Positions 34,201 through 43,200 are shown, numbered from the stretch's first letter. The stretch: DNA of 64,000 nt from Paenibacillus sp. SY21-1 (GCF_005222705.1 NZ_STGF01000001.1:62001-126000); one strand, 5' to 3'. Made by a program: numbers and translations. The notes: generated from the sequence alone by a model not told the origin.

Positions 34201-35383
34201 GAGTGAAGCCCAACTGGCCGGTTCCTTCGTCGCCTGGCTGACCCTGAGCCACCTTCCTTGCATTTTTGGCTGTAAATTGAATATTGTACCTTTTCTCGAA
34301 CGCAAGGGTATGAGATCCTATTGGAGCCGTAAACTCGTAAATAAAATAGGATTCTTGACCTGTATACGTTCCAACAGGCGTTGCTGTTGTTGTAAACGTT
34401 CCAACACTGCTATCAATCCGATAAGTAACAGGAATCCCACCCGCAGCATTTGGGTTAGGGTGCGGATCAAGCACGCCGTCGTTATTGTCGTCATTCAAGT
34501 AGTTGGGAACGATGATTTTCCCTACTACCTTAGCCTCTGCGGTGGTTGCAAGAAGCAGGTTTGGCTGATATTCAAGCGCTTCGCTTGCAGAGCCGACACC
34601 ACCTGTCAGATTCAAATCATAGAAGGTAACCTCGCCGTTGTAGAAAGCCAGCTCCCGCTTGCTCTCAACGGTCTGGTTGGCATTCTGCACTTTAAGCGTC
34701 ACCTGATTTTTACCTTTGTTAAGGGTAATCGGCGAAGCTGCAAATTGGTAGTTGTTAGAACTGCTGACCTGATATGTCTTGCTGCTTCCGTTCACCTCAA
34801 TCGTAACCTGCTGAGCATTTGGCGCAAAGCCTGTAATGCTAATATCCGCTGATGCCCTTCCCGCAGAGGAAGGAGAATGAACAACCGTAGTTCCCGCCTC
34901 TTCGATGTTATATTTAAGTCCGTCGAGCTGGGCCACAAGGTCGTAGAACACCGGACCGTTATGATATTCGATGTAAATAGAGTTGCTTACCTCGCCCCCG
35001 CCCTGAACGCCACGAAACGTAATACGGTTTAGTCCTGGAAACAACTCCAGATTGAACACCTGAATATTGAAGCCGGTAACAACAATACTGCTGGTAATGT
35101 TCTCTTTCTGCGAACCAATGACATCATCCTGAGGGTCATCCGTTCCCTTGTTGTTCGTAATCTGATAGACACTGTAAGCGACAGAAGACGGATCTACCCC
35201 GTTTAGTGTGCCGGTAAGCGTAAGTCGCGGCTCGGTCGTAATCCTTGCCTTCGTCGATTGATCCGTTTCCGTTGGAAAAATAAAGCTTCCCGTTGCCGCT
35301 GTTGCGATTTGCGAGGAGCTGAACGGCGGCAGCAGCGTAATCAGCAAAGCTAGCGTTAAAACGACTGAAACAAACTTTTTCAA
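31256..35383 (-). CDS. SLH-anchored surface protein, 1375 aa
   Basis: Large secreted protein bound to the wall by three C-terminal SLH motifs (about 1185-1370: FTDMTSHPYARNFLEAVYA...YVSRGEFARMLVKAL; FDDVPAI...NLTRQEAAVIITRAL; FKDAANVSYYAKNAVLAIAK...LLRSDAAIIIARIL). A signal peptide covers residues 1-29 (ending TATAAT). The body is a series of beta-rich Ig-like domains ('GVDPSSVAYSVYQITNN', 'APNAQQVTIEVNGSSKTYQV', 'KGKNQVTLKVQNANQTVE'), typical of Paenibacillus S-layer-associated proteins; no enzyme motif is seen. The start is a TTG with AAAGGAGG nine bases upstream. It lies between the S-layer gene and the wall-polymer operon. Confidence 0.88.
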   Translation of the reverse strand: MKKFVSVVLTLALLITLLPPFSSSQIATAATGSFIFPTETDQSTKARITTEPRLTLTGTLNGVDPSSVAYSVYQITNNKGTDDPQDDVIGSQKENITSSIVVTGFNIQVFNLELFPGLNRITFRGVQGGGEVSNSIYIEYHNGPVFYDLVAQLDGLKYNIEEAGTTVVHSPSSAGRASADISITGFAPNAQQVTIEVNGSSKTYQVSSSNNYQFAASPITLNKGKNQVTLKVQNANQTVESKRELAFYNGEVTFYDLNLTGGVGSASEALEYQPNLLLATTAEAKVVGKIIVPNYLNDDNNDGVLDPHPNPNAAGGIPVTYRIDSSVGTFTTTATPVGTYTGQESYFIYEFTAPIGSHTLAFEKRYNIQFTAKNARKVAQGQPGDEGTGQLGFTLQDVNKQFIDRINYLSGYRSGTGESLTGTALEGASIYGVPFAMEVLVGNVNTSQVANLLQVADIKNVSGASAPASYDKTNVANIENVSSSLVNKFVTVDGKVYKREILIFKRLPFEGTQTVTLRIGAEGESGATKQVKFTMLFGPYVNYTSAYDNMRIYDDTNKTRSERRGSTIGSDLGRFRGVLNNINDTSEIRYDFTADGAQTIFFYINNTPVRLRQQANAPVTNFELATDEDEKAFSALFSGENEIKFIYQGSKNSYEKTIKIYLIPTNTPVIPVEGTKIYPYSSQLAQPLPNDPKFVERGGLYTTTESIMNIYGTFDFLDFPTFVGNDDNIVNGIIDTIKGMHDSSELTKPSQYILKIESSNGPTTMKWDLTQDLIIMDGDRALRPTGVMQGATPNIGLGDLAVRYDIKTKTFSFILREQNLNPNGSSSVYSFTVYNNGETGPRATYRLEVDPTAMSYKIIRPELPKQAIVNQNFIEVLIDSPGAQSITINKQSGEKIDYVPANPAITDSYDNTFRVIVNKLKVGKNKIDFTIQGANDSTTGSFEVTYAPTNIPGAQVMETMASNHKVFDNALNLKFEKGTTLIRSDYNVPELLKNQVYTGHNLLFAIANPEDGVVNRYSTSEMPPNFNITLESLGTRFRLSYPSRFTKASPVYWIDAGMADDPATTASYDPLTMGVDPYQFPNTKGTNGTAIPTYDDRPDNRELVTSKTGTLTLGFDPNMKDSIGTVITVYRYDVKTKSWENIGGTVDVKKNTVTVPFNKFGYYVVGKMVYSFTDMTSHPYARNFLEAVYAKGIMNAAGFDDFGANMYVSRGEFARMLVKALDMPLNYELSKLHFDDVPAIAIPEALWDYRYIETAAREGIIRGTGSRTFEPANNLTRQEAAVIITRALDLKLETDADKINNDLEKQFKDAANVSYYAKNAVLAIAKKSYIKGSPVDSNDPKAGMVFEPQSNLLRSDAAIIIARILTDMKKLPAIR

Positions 35384-35586
35384 ATCAATGTGCCTCCTTT
35401 ATATATCTGACGAGCATGTGCAATCCTGATTGGGGCAATAGATGACAGAGCGGCATAATGACAAATATGCGGTCCTCCCTTGCGTCTTAGGCCTAATGGA
35501 CGAATACCTTCCCTGGCATTCTGGCCTAAGAATAGTCCTGTACTTTTGTTATCGGACAAGGGTCCCTCATTATGAAGGGAAAACGC

Positions 35587-35623
35587 AAAAAAAGCCCCTC
35601 TCTTTTCTCAAAGAGAAGGGCTT
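35587..35623 (-). terminator. Terminator of the wall-polymer operon
   Basis: On the minus strand AAGCCCTTCTCTTT pairs with AAAGAGAGGGGCTT (small mismatches) and is followed by seven T, right after the tagO stop. Confidence 0.9.
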
Positions 35624-35633
35624 GCTTCATGAC

Positions 35634-36776
35634 CTACTTGGATCGGGACTGCGCGTCTACTTTCTGGCGAAGCACGGTCCGGTTAATAAAGTTGATAAGC
35701 GGCTTGCGCGTCTTGTCGACGATGCCCGTAATTTCCGCGCCAATCTGCAGGAAGAACATCAGCATGCAGATAACGGCAAACGTGATCCAGTTGGCGGCAG
35801 TCGACTGAACGACAGCCGATTGGATGATGGCCAGCACGCCAAAGATCGCGGCAACGCCCCAAATGATCAGCACCGTGCGGCGATGGCTAAAGCCCAAATC
35901 CTGCAGGCGGTGATGCAAGTGACCCTTATCGGGAGCGAAGATCGGACGTTTATTCACCCAGCGGCGAACGATGGCGAAGAACGTGTCCGACAACGGCACC
36001 CCGATAATAAGCAGCGGCGTTACGAACGATACGATCGTAACCTGCTTGAAGCCCAGCATGGAAAGCGTCGCAAGGCTGAATCCGAGAAACAGCGAGCCGG
36101 AGTCGCCCATAAATATTTTCGCAGGATGGAAATTGAACACAAGAAAACCAACGATGCCGCCAAGCAGCAAAGTGCTTAGCAGAATGACGGGCTGGAAGCC
36201 CATAATCGACGCCATTACGACGATGGTTGCGATCGCGATGCCGGATACGCCGGCCGCAAGGCCGTCCAGACCGTCGATCAGGTTGATTGCGTTCGTTACG
36301 CCGACGATCCACAGAATCGTAAGCGGAATGCTGATCCAGCCGGCAATCGGCTGCATCGCTTCGCCGAACGGAATGTTAAGCAAGTCGATTTTGACGCCAA
36401 AGCCGAATACGACAACGCACGCCGCCGCAATTTGGCCGAGCAGCTTGACCTTCGCAGACAGCTCGAAGCGGTCATCCAGCGCGCCAAGAATAATGATGAT
36501 GGTTCCGCCGACAAGCAGCGCGTTGATCATATTGACATCGCGCGGCCGCAGCAGCCCTTCCGGTATAAACGGCGAGAGCAGCAGATAGCCGCCCACAAAA
36601 GCGATATAAATAGCGAGACCGCCCATACGAGGCATGATGCGCGTATGTACTTTGCGGTGATTGGGTTTGTCGATAGCGCCAACCTTAAAAGCAAGCTTCT
36701 TGACTAGCGGCGTCATAACTAAAGCAACAATAAGGGCAATAATAAATCCGATTGAATACAGCAAGCCTACCGGCAT
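35634..36776 (-). CDS. tagO: Undecaprenyl-phosphate GlcNAc-1-phosphate transferase (TagO/WecA type)
   Basis: Starts wall-polymer synthesis by moving GlcNAc-1-P from UDP-GlcNAc to undecaprenyl phosphate. It is a polytopic membrane protein with about 11 predicted helices over 380 residues. Conserved motifs: KPNHRKVHTRIMPRMGG, LGALDDRFELSAKVK (catalytic DD), NAINLIDGLDGLAAG, KIFMGDSGSLFLG, and the His-rich loop PDKGHLHHRL. The last distinguishes TagO/WecA from MraY. It is the last gene of the row with csaB and tagA, so its product most likely feeds the secondary wall polymer that SLH domains bind, although it could serve teichoic acids too. AAAAGGGGAG precedes the ATG. Confidence 0.93.
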   Translation of the reverse strand: MPVGLLYSIGFIIALIVALVMTPLVKKLAFKVGAIDKPNHRKVHTRIMPRMGGLAIYIAFVGGYLLLSPFIPEGLLRPRDVNMINALLVGGTIIIILGALDDRFELSAKVKLLGQIAAACVVVFGFGVKIDLLNIPFGEAMQPIAGWISIPLTILWIVGVTNAINLIDGLDGLAAGVSGIAIATIVVMASIMGFQPVILLSTLLLGGIVGFLVFNFHPAKIFMGDSGSLFLGFSLATLSMLGFKQVTIVSFVTPLLIIGVPLSDTFFAIVRRWVNKRPIFAPDKGHLHHRLQDLGFSHRRTVLIIWGVAAIFGVLAIIQSAVVQSTAANWITFAVICMLMFFLQIGAEITGIVDKTRKPLINFINRTVLRQKVDAQSRSK

Positions 36777-36879
36777 GTGTGCAACTCCCCTTTTCTTTCT
36801 ACCGAAGTGAATTATACTCCGATTGAAAAAGAAACTCCAATCCCGTTTTCAACCGATTTTCACGGTTTTTCAGAGATTT

Positions 36880-37641
36880 TTACGGTGTAGTCCAAGGTTT
36901 TGTTACGTTTTCTTTGTCGCGAACCACTTTCACGACGAATTTCGGCAAAACGAGCATTCTTTTAAAGCGTTTCGGCTCCTGAAGCAGCCTGTAAAGCCAC
37001 TCCACGCGAAGCTTCTGCCAGATCTCGGGCGCCCGCTTGAGCTTTCCGGAGATCACATCGAAGCTGCCGCCAACTCCCATGATGAGCGGCACGTTAAGCT
37101 TCTGCTTGTACTTGACAATCCACGGCTCCTGGGTTTCTGCGCCGCGCGCAACGAACAGCATATCCGGCGCCGCCTGCCGGATCGCCTCCACAACCTCCTC
37201 GTCCTGCTCCGGGCCAAAAAATCCGTTCCGGACGCCCGCGATTTTCACCTGCGGGTACTGCAGCTGCAGCTTTTCGGCCGCGGCGTCAATGATTTCCTGG
37301 CTCGTGCCGAGCAGGTAAACCCTCCAGCGGCGCTTCTCGCCCGCTTGAAGCAGCTTCTGCATCAGCTCGATGCCCGTCACGCGCTCCGTCACCGGCTGAC
37401 CGGCGTATTTCGCCGCCCAGACGACGCCTGCGCCGTCGGGAACGATCAAATCGGCGCGCTTCATCATTGCGCTGTATTTCGCATCGTCAACCGCGGCCAT
37501 AACCATGATCGGATTCGCGGTGATCACATGAGTCGATTGCTTCTTTTCGATTCGTTCAATCAGGTGCTGCGCCGTATCGTCCAGCCCCAGCTTCGAGAAT
37601 GGTATGCCATAAATCGGCACGGTTGGTATTTGCTTCGACAT
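36880..37641 (-). CDS. tagA: WecG/TagA/CpsF-family N-acetylmannosaminyltransferase
   Basis: Adds ManNAc to undecaprenyl-PP-GlcNAc, forming the ManNAc-GlcNAc linkage disaccharide. At 253 residues it is complete. Family features: ANPIMVMAAVDDAKYSAMM, LIVPDGAGVVWAAKYAGQPV, VYLLGTSQEIIDAAAEKLQ, and VARGAETQEPWIVKYKQ. The protein is soluble but membrane-associated. It starts 7 bases after csaB (ribosome site GAGGTGA) and is followed by tagO after about 100 bases. In Paenibacillus and Bacillus with pyruvylated wall polymers, TagA, TagO and CsaB act in one pathway. Confidence 0.92.
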   Translation of the reverse strand: MSKQIPTVPIYGIPFSKLGLDDTAQHLIERIEKKQSTHVITANPIMVMAAVDDAKYSAMMKRADLIVPDGAGVVWAAKYAGQPVTERVTGIELMQKLLQAGEKRRWRVYLLGTSQEIIDAAAEKLQLQYPQVKIAGVRNGFFGPEQDEEVVEAIRQAAPDMLFVARGAETQEPWIVKYKQKLNVPLIMGVGGSFDVISGKLKRAPEIWQKLRVEWLYRLLQEPKRFKRMLVLPKFVVKVVRDKENVTKPWTTP

Positions 37642-37648
37642 GAGGAAG

Positions 37649-38800
37649 TCACCTCGATAGAGTATAACGCAGTAACTGGACGATTTGTTGCGCCGGTTTT
37701 TGCGATTGTTGTTTTAAAAGGTCGATTGCCGGCTTATGCTCCGCCAGCCAGCCAGCGGGTTGCCGCAGCAGCGAGCTTGCCGCTTCTGCAAACGCTTCGG
37801 CGTCGAGACGCTCCGTCGAGCCGATTGCCTTCAAGCCGAGCCTAAGGAGAAATTGATCGATCTTAGGGTCGTAGGACAGGCCAATCATGGGCACCTGCTG
37901 GTTGGCCGCATAAATCAGCGCATGGAGGCGCATGCCGAACAAAGCGTCGCAGCGACCGACCTCCAGCAGCATTTGCTGGGGGTCGTCGATGCCTTCGGCC
38001 AGCTCGGCGGTGGAACCGTCGCCGAGCCGGCCGCGCAGCCGTTCCAGCACCTCCCCCGACGTCTCAGCGTCGGACGGGGTGTGGAACGGCAGAAAGCGCA
38101 GCCGCACAGGCATGCGCTTCGACAGCGCGACCAGCGCATCGGCGGCGCGGGCAAGATCGGCGCCGTCGCCGCGCCAGCGGCGGAGCGAGATGCCGAGCAG
38201 CGGCGGCTCTCCAGCGCGGAGCGCTGCCGGGGCCGCCGCTGCGCTGCCTGAAGGCAGCGGCAGGCCCATTACCGGATCGGGCACAATCTCGATCCGGTCG
38301 GCCGGAACGCCGATTCGCCCCAGCAAAGCGGCGGACTCGGCATCGCGCACCGACACATAAGCGCTGCGCTTCATTGCGCTGCGGATCAGCGGGTACATCG
38401 CACGTTTGCCGACAGGCCCGATGCCTTGCGCATAAATAAAGGTCGGCTTGCCCAGCCATTGCGCCAGCTTGACGATGCCCGTGTAATAGGGAATTGTCAA
38501 CGAGCCTGTCGCATCTTGCAGCAAGCTCCCCCCGCCGCTGATCAGCCCGTCGCAATCGCGTATCGCACGCAGCAAGCTGCCCGGGCTCATGCGCGGAACA
38601 GCTTCTACGCCATACATGCGAGTCGTCCAGGCCGGATCAGCCGACAGCACGACAGGCCGGATTTGCACGCCCTGCTCCCTCCCCTGCTCCTCCAGAGCGA
38701 GGAGAATGGAGCGAAGCACAGCCTCGTCGCCGCTATTATGAAAGCCGTAATAGCCGGAAATCAGGAGCCGGAAAACTTGCGTTTGAGCGGTAGTGCCCAT
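37649..38800 (-). CDS. csaB: Polysaccharide pyruvyl transferase CsaB
   Basis: Adds ketal pyruvate to the secondary wall polymer; this modification is what SLH domains recognise. Family hallmarks: ISGYYGFHNSGDEAVLRSIL at the N-terminus, GLISGGGSLLQDATG, YAQGIGPVGKRAMYPLI, and FGMRLHALIYAANQQVP...IGLSYDPKIDQFL at the C-terminus. The start chosen has AAGGAG ten bases upstream and gives 383 residues, the normal length. It overlaps the end of the DUF5693 gene by 40 bases. An ATG at 38848 would add 16 residues not typical of the family. The middle part (residues 185-260) is markedly GC-rich. Confidence 0.95.
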   Translation of the reverse strand: MGTTAQTQVFRLLISGYYGFHNSGDEAVLRSILLALEEQGREQGVQIRPVVLSADPAWTTRMYGVEAVPRMSPGSLLRAIRDCDGLISGGGSLLQDATGSLTIPYYTGIVKLAQWLGKPTFIYAQGIGPVGKRAMYPLIRSAMKRSAYVSVRDAESAALLGRIGVPADRIEIVPDPVMGLPLPSGSAAAAPAALRAGEPPLLGISLRRWRGDGADLARAADALVALSKRMPVRLRFLPFHTPSDAETSGEVLERLRGRLGDGSTAELAEGIDDPQQMLLEVGRCDALFGMRLHALIYAANQQVPMIGLSYDPKIDQFLLRLGLKAIGSTERLDAEAFAEAASSLLRQPAGWLAEHKPAIDLLKQQSQKPAQQIVQLLRYTLSR

Positions 38801-40890
38801 TTCCTTACGACTCCTTCCGCGATTTGCCATGCAACGATTAGCAGGCATCCAATTATAATACCAGTACCCAGCCCAAGCACTACGCGAATCATGGAAATAT
38901 ATAACGGCGTATGCAGATGCGCAAACGTATCAACCATCGACAGCTGACCAATAGAGCCTACGATGACAAGCAGCCAGGCGGCGCGATAGCGCAGCGATAA
39001 GAATAGTCCAAGCAGAAGCAGCGGATGCGCCAGCAAAAATTCCTTGAACCGCGGACGAACGCCGAACGTCGATTCCAGAAAGCGGCGAATAACCAGCTCC
39101 AGCGATGATACTTGTCCGGCATTGCCGGTGCGGGATAAATAATAGAAGCCCACGACGCCAAGCACAATGGCCGCTATAACCATCAGCACCGTAATTGGCT
39201 GATCCAGCACTGCACGGACGCGACGGCCGGTCAGCGGGCTGCTGTACAGCAGCACATAGATGGCGACAAGCGCAATCGGAGCCAGATGCAGCACGCTTAC
39301 GCCGCGGAATTGCTCCAGCACGTAGCTGTAGGTGATATTGCTCAAAAGTCCGAACACAATCGGAACGGCGGTAAACGAGATAAGCGACGCGCCCAAAATC
39401 CAGATAAGAGCGGAGCCGAAGCGCTTGCCCACCGGGACGGCCGGGAACACCCATACCGTCTGCGCGCCCGCTTTGCCTCCCTCGTCCGCAGCTACCGACG
39501 ACTGGCTGCGGCCGACATTCCAATCGGCGCCGCCCACGATGCGCCGATCGCCGATCGTACGCGAATAGATGCGGTTCATGACCCATACAAGTCCAAGCGT
39601 CGGAGCGGCAACGGCAGCGCCAAGCGCTAGCGCCTGCTCCATAAGCGAGCTGTTGAGCACATACAAGCCGGCGCTGCCCGCAGTTCCGATCAGGAACACC
39701 GGGATATTCACTCCCGGCACGAAGGCGCCGATCAGCAGCGTGATTAGCGCAATGGCGCCAAGAGCGACAACGCCGCGCAGCGGCTTAGACCAGCTAGGCT
39801 GCTCGAACTTGAGCGGCTCGGCGGGTCCGGAAGGAAACCCTGCGGCCTCCAGCGTCTGCACCACGCCGTTCTCTCCTTGCATCGTCTCGGCAAGCTTGTC
39901 CAGCGAATGAACGAGCTTGACCTTGTCCGGGTCCACCTTGCTTGCTCCGTTCACGAAGAACATCCGGATGTTGCGATCCTTCGCAGCCAATAGGAAGCGG
40001 TCGGTAATACCGCCGGCGGTCATTTCCAGTCCGTCCGCCTCCGACAGCGAATACAGCCGCACGATATTATAATCTGTCAAATACGCCAAATTATTTATCC
40101 CTTTTTGCGGCTTTTTCAAATTCTCGATCGACGCAATGCCGATTCCGTGCTTGTCCAAAAGCTCGCCAAACGCCTTCAGATCTTCCGGCTCAGAGGCCCC
40201 TTTGACCTTGTCGCCGTTAAAGAGAACCCGCTTTACGCCCAGCTTCTGCAAAGACGCAAGCTCGGCATCAACCTGCTCGTAATCAAACGGGTGAATTCGG
40301 TCCGAGAAGCGCGGAAGAAGGCCAAAGCCTGCCGCCTCGATTTTCTCCAGCGACATCGGATCGAAGGCCATCGTAATAATGCCCGTTTCCGTTGTGGAGC
40401 GCTCTGCCACCATGCCTTCGCGGCCGTCGAACGACCAGTTTCGGTAGGTGATGCCCTCCCGGTCAAACGCCGAGCGCACGATGTCTCCCACCTTCTGCTC
40501 CTCTTCCGCTCCGGCAAACAGAATATAGGTGAAGTTCTGCCCAGGCTGCTCCAGCTTCCCCTGCAGCAAAGCGGCCTCCTTCGAGCTGTAATAGGTCAAT
40601 CTGCCCGCCTGGGACAGCTCCTTGAGCGTGCTCTCGTAGACGGCCATCGTAGTAAAGCCCGCCGTCTTCATCTTGACGAGCTGCTCGTCAAGAAACTCCT
40701 GCGGCTTGGGCTGCTGCTCCGCCACCTCGATAATGTCGCGGTAATCAAAAACATATTCAATATGCTTTGAGGTGCGCTCCATGTCCATCCGAACGACGCC
40801 AAGCGGCAGCGCCGCCGCAACCCCTAACAGGGCGATGACCCAAAGCGCCGCCTTAGCCCGTCTGTTCCACTGCATCCAACGTCCAAACAC
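38761..40890 (-). CDS. DUF5693 family membrane protein of the wall-polymer operon
   Basis: 709-residue integral membrane protein. One N-terminal helix (residues 12-33) is followed by a large domain of about 350 residues predicted to be extracytoplasmic (FLDEQLVKMKTAGFTTMAVYE, later LGVKRVLFNGDKVKG), then about ten helices (from about 370 to 690). This architecture is that of DUF5693. It starts with GTG (GGAGG upstream) 33 bases after pgcA and overlaps csaB, so all belong to one unit. B. anthracis has a membrane protein CsaA just before CsaB that is thought to move the polymer across the membrane; by position this gene is its likely counterpart. That role is inference. Confidence 0.85.
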   Translation of the reverse strand: MFGRWMQWNRRAKAALWVIALLGVAAALPLGVVRMDMERTSKHIEYVFDYRDIIEVAEQQPKPQEFLDEQLVKMKTAGFTTMAVYESTLKELSQAGRLTYYSSKEAALLQGKLEQPGQNFTYILFAGAEEEQKVGDIVRSAFDREGITYRNWSFDGREGMVAERSTTETGIITMAFDPMSLEKIEAAGFGLLPRFSDRIHPFDYEQVDAELASLQKLGVKRVLFNGDKVKGASEPEDLKAFGELLDKHGIGIASIENLKKPQKGINNLAYLTDYNIVRLYSLSEADGLEMTAGGITDRFLLAAKDRNIRMFFVNGASKVDPDKVKLVHSLDKLAETMQGENGVVQTLEAAGFPSGPAEPLKFEQPSWSKPLRGVVALGAIALITLLIGAFVPGVNIPVFLIGTAGSAGLYVLNSSLMEQALALGAAVAAPTLGLVWVMNRIYSRTIGDRRIVGGADWNVGRSQSSVAADEGGKAGAQTVWVFPAVPVGKRFGSALIWILGASLISFTAVPIVFGLLSNITYSYVLEQFRGVSVLHLAPIALVAIYVLLYSSPLTGRRVRAVLDQPITVLMVIAAIVLGVVGFYYLSRTGNAGQVSSLELVIRRFLESTFGVRPRFKEFLLAHPLLLLGLFLSLRYRAAWLLVIVGSIGQLSMVDTFAHLHTPLYISMIRVVLGLGTGIIIGCLLIVAWQIAEGVVRKWALPLKRKFSGS

Positions 40891-40923
40891 ATAAATCCTC
40901 CGTTCTAACCAGGTTGATGAAGC

Positions 40924-42645
40924 TTAAGCCGTGCGATCCACCCGTTCCATAACGGACGATTTCAGCGATTGCAGAGCAGCCTCGGCGGCGTCCCGTCCCT
41001 CGCCCTTCACTGCAAAATAGACTTTGATTTTTGGCTCCGTGCCGGAAGGGCGAAGGCAGAACCACGAGCCGTCGGCAAGCAGGTACTTCAACACGTTCTC
41101 TGGACGAAGTCCATCCTGTCCGGTCGAGTAATCGAGCACCTGCTCTACGGCGATGCCGTTAATTTCGGCTGGCGGGCTGGTGCGCCAATCGTTCATAATG
41201 CCCGCGATTTGCTGGACGCCGTCCATTCCCTTAAGCGTACGCGATTCTAGCCCCTCCAGATAGCAGCCATGCTCGGCATACAGCTCCTGCAGGACGTCAT
41301 ACAGCGTCTTTCCTTGCGTGCTGTAATAGGCGGCCGCCTCTGCAATTAGCAGCGATGCAACGATCGCGTCCTTGTCTCTTGCATACGTTCCGGTCAAATA
41401 GCCGTAGCTTTCCTCATAGCCGAACAGGAAGGTGCGCTCGCCGGTTTTTTCATAACCGGTCATTTTCTCCCCGATATATTTGAAGCCTGTCAGCGTGTTC
41501 TCGACGGCCGCTCCGTAAGAACGGGCGATGACCGCGCCAAGCTCGCTCGTTACGATCGTTTTCACGACAACGCCGTTTGCCGGCAGCTGGCCGCGCTCCT
41601 TCAGCTGGCTAAGGACGTAATGAACCATAATCGCACCCGATTGATTGCCGGTCAGCACCGCGTATTCGCCGTCGTTGTTCTTGACGACCGCGCCCATCCG
41701 GTCCGCATCGGGATCGGTGCCGATAATGAGGTCGGCGCCCACTTGCTTGGCCAGCTCAATGCCCAGGGTGAACGCTTCGCGCTCCTCCGGGTTCGGCGAC
41801 TTCACTGTGCTGAAATAACCGTCAGGCTGCTCCTGCTCCTTCACAATATGTACTTGATTGAAACCGACTCGCTTCAAAACCTCGCGCACCGGCACATTGC
41901 CTGTTCCGTGCAGCGGGGTAAACACGACGCCGAATTGTTCGCCCACTCCGCTCTTGATCAAGTCGGCATTCAGGCTTTGCGCCACCACAGTCTGGATATA
42001 ACGCTCATCCGCATCCTCGCCGAGCCATACGAGCAGCCCCTGCTCCTCCGCTTCCGCGCGGCTGATCCGCTTCACCTCGTCAAATCCGCCAATTCTGCCG
42101 ATTGCCGCAATAACCTGCTCCGCATCCTCGGGAATCAGCTGGCAGCCATCCGAGCCATAAGCCTTGTATCCGTTGTATTCCGGCGGGTTATGGCTTGCCG
42201 TAATGACGATGCCGCTGGAGGCGCCCAAATCGCGAACCGCAAACGACAGCTGAGGGGTAGCGCGCAAGGAGGCAAATAAATACGTTCTGATGCCGTTTGC
42301 CGCAAGCACCTGCGCAGCGTCGAGCGCAAATTCGGGAGAGTTGTTGCGGGAATCGTGCGCTATAACGACGGAGCGCTCCGCTTCTCCGCCGCCGGACAGC
42401 AACCAGTTAGCAAGCCCTTGGGTAGCCTTGCCTACCGTGTAAGCGTTCAGACGGTTCGTGCCCGCTCCCATTACGCCGCGCAACCCGCCGGTGCCGAATT
42501 CAAGATCGCGGTAGAAGCGGTCGGCGATTTCCTTATCCTGGCCTTCAAGGCCGCGAAGTTCCGCTTTGGTCGCCTCATCGATCAACGGATCGTTCAGCCA
42601 AGCCTTATACTTTTGTTCAACTTGATCGTTTACAGGGTTAGTCAT
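40924..42645 (-). CDS. pgcA: Alpha-phosphoglucomutase / phosphomannomutase
   Basis: Interconverts hexose 6- and 1-phosphates, giving glucose-1-P for UDP-glucose. The active-site serine loop is GIVITASHNPPEYNGYKAY, the metal loop is GTDPDADRMG, the sugar loop is GYEESYGYL, and the phosphate-binding loop is LRPSGTEPKIKVYF. The 573 residues match B. subtilis PgcA (about 580). I chose the ATG with GAGG eight bases upstream; a GTG two codons earlier abuts that site. Only 33 bases separate it from the wall-polymer genes, suggesting that precursor supply and polymer synthesis are expressed together. Confidence 0.96.
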   Translation of the reverse strand: MTNPVNDQVEQKYKAWLNDPLIDEATKAELRGLEGQDKEIADRFYRDLEFGTGGLRGVMGAGTNRLNAYTVGKATQGLANWLLSGGGEAERSVVIAHDSRNNSPEFALDAAQVLAANGIRTYLFASLRATPQLSFAVRDLGASSGIVITASHNPPEYNGYKAYGSDGCQLIPEDAEQVIAAIGRIGGFDEVKRISRAEAEEQGLLVWLGEDADERYIQTVVAQSLNADLIKSGVGEQFGVVFTPLHGTGNVPVREVLKRVGFNQVHIVKEQEQPDGYFSTVKSPNPEEREAFTLGIELAKQVGADLIIGTDPDADRMGAVVKNNDGEYAVLTGNQSGAIMVHYVLSQLKERGQLPANGVVVKTIVTSELGAVIARSYGAAVENTLTGFKYIGEKMTGYEKTGERTFLFGYEESYGYLTGTYARDKDAIVASLLIAEAAAYYSTQGKTLYDVLQELYAEHGCYLEGLESRTLKGMDGVQQIAGIMNDWRTSPPAEINGIAVEQVLDYSTGQDGLRPENVLKYLLADGSWFCLRPSGTEPKIKVYFAVKGEGRDAAEAALQSLKSSVMERVDRTA

Positions 42646-42768
42646 AGTCACAGCCTCTTTTCGTTATCATATTTATTAGGAATACGGATATACGCGACTT
42701 ACATCTCTGCGCCAAACGCAGGCTTGAATCGCCCTGGTGCGATATCAGCCTGTTGCGCTGAAAAGGGG

Positions 42769-43200
42769 TTAATTGCGGTCAGACAGGGCAAACATCAGCT
42801 CGCCCTCAGCGACTAGCTGGCCATCCACCTTCGCGGTTGCCTTGCCTTTGCCGATCGTGCCTTTCAATCTCGTGATTTCCACCTCAAGCACCAAGGTATC
42901 GCCGGGCTTTACCTGTCCGCGGAAGCGGAAGCCGTCGATGCCCGCAAAAAAACCAAGCTTGCCGCGGTTCGCTTCCACCATCAGCATGGCCACGGTGCCC
43001 ACCTGCGCCAAAGCCTCAACGATAAGCACGCCCGGCATGACCGGGAAGCCCGGAAAGTGTCCTACAAAAAAAGGTTCGTTCATCGTCACGTTTTTAAGTC
43101 CGACGGCTTTCACGCCCGGCTCCACTTCCGTTATCCGGTCGATAAGCAGGAAGGGCGGACGGTGAGGAATGATTTCTTGAATTTGATTAATATCCAGCAT
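42769..43200 (-). CDS. fabZ: 3-hydroxyacyl-ACP dehydratase FabZ
   Basis: Fatty-acid elongation enzyme that removes water from beta-hydroxyacyl-ACP. The hot-dog fold signature is clear: [18 protein letters not shown] at the start, then [20 protein letters not shown], which contains the catalytic His and Glu. The 143 residues are normal. Ribosome site AAGGAG. It follows the flhO/flhP/epuA side in position as B. subtilis fabZ does (mbl-flhO-flhP-...-fabZ), except that a plus-strand BIG2 gene is inserted. Confidence 0.97.
   Translation of the reverse strand: MLDINQIQEIIPHRPPFLLIDRITEVEPGVKAVGLKNVTMNEPFFVGHFPGFPVMPGVLIVEALAQVGTVAMLMVEANRGKLGFFAGIDGFRFRGQVKPGDTLVLEVEITRLKGTIGKGKATAKVDGQLVAEGELMFALSDRN

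Noticed and set aside
35442..36179. Plus-strand 245-codon ORF overlapping tagO
   Set aside because: Opposite strand of tagO and its terminator. Low-complexity translation and no ribosome site.
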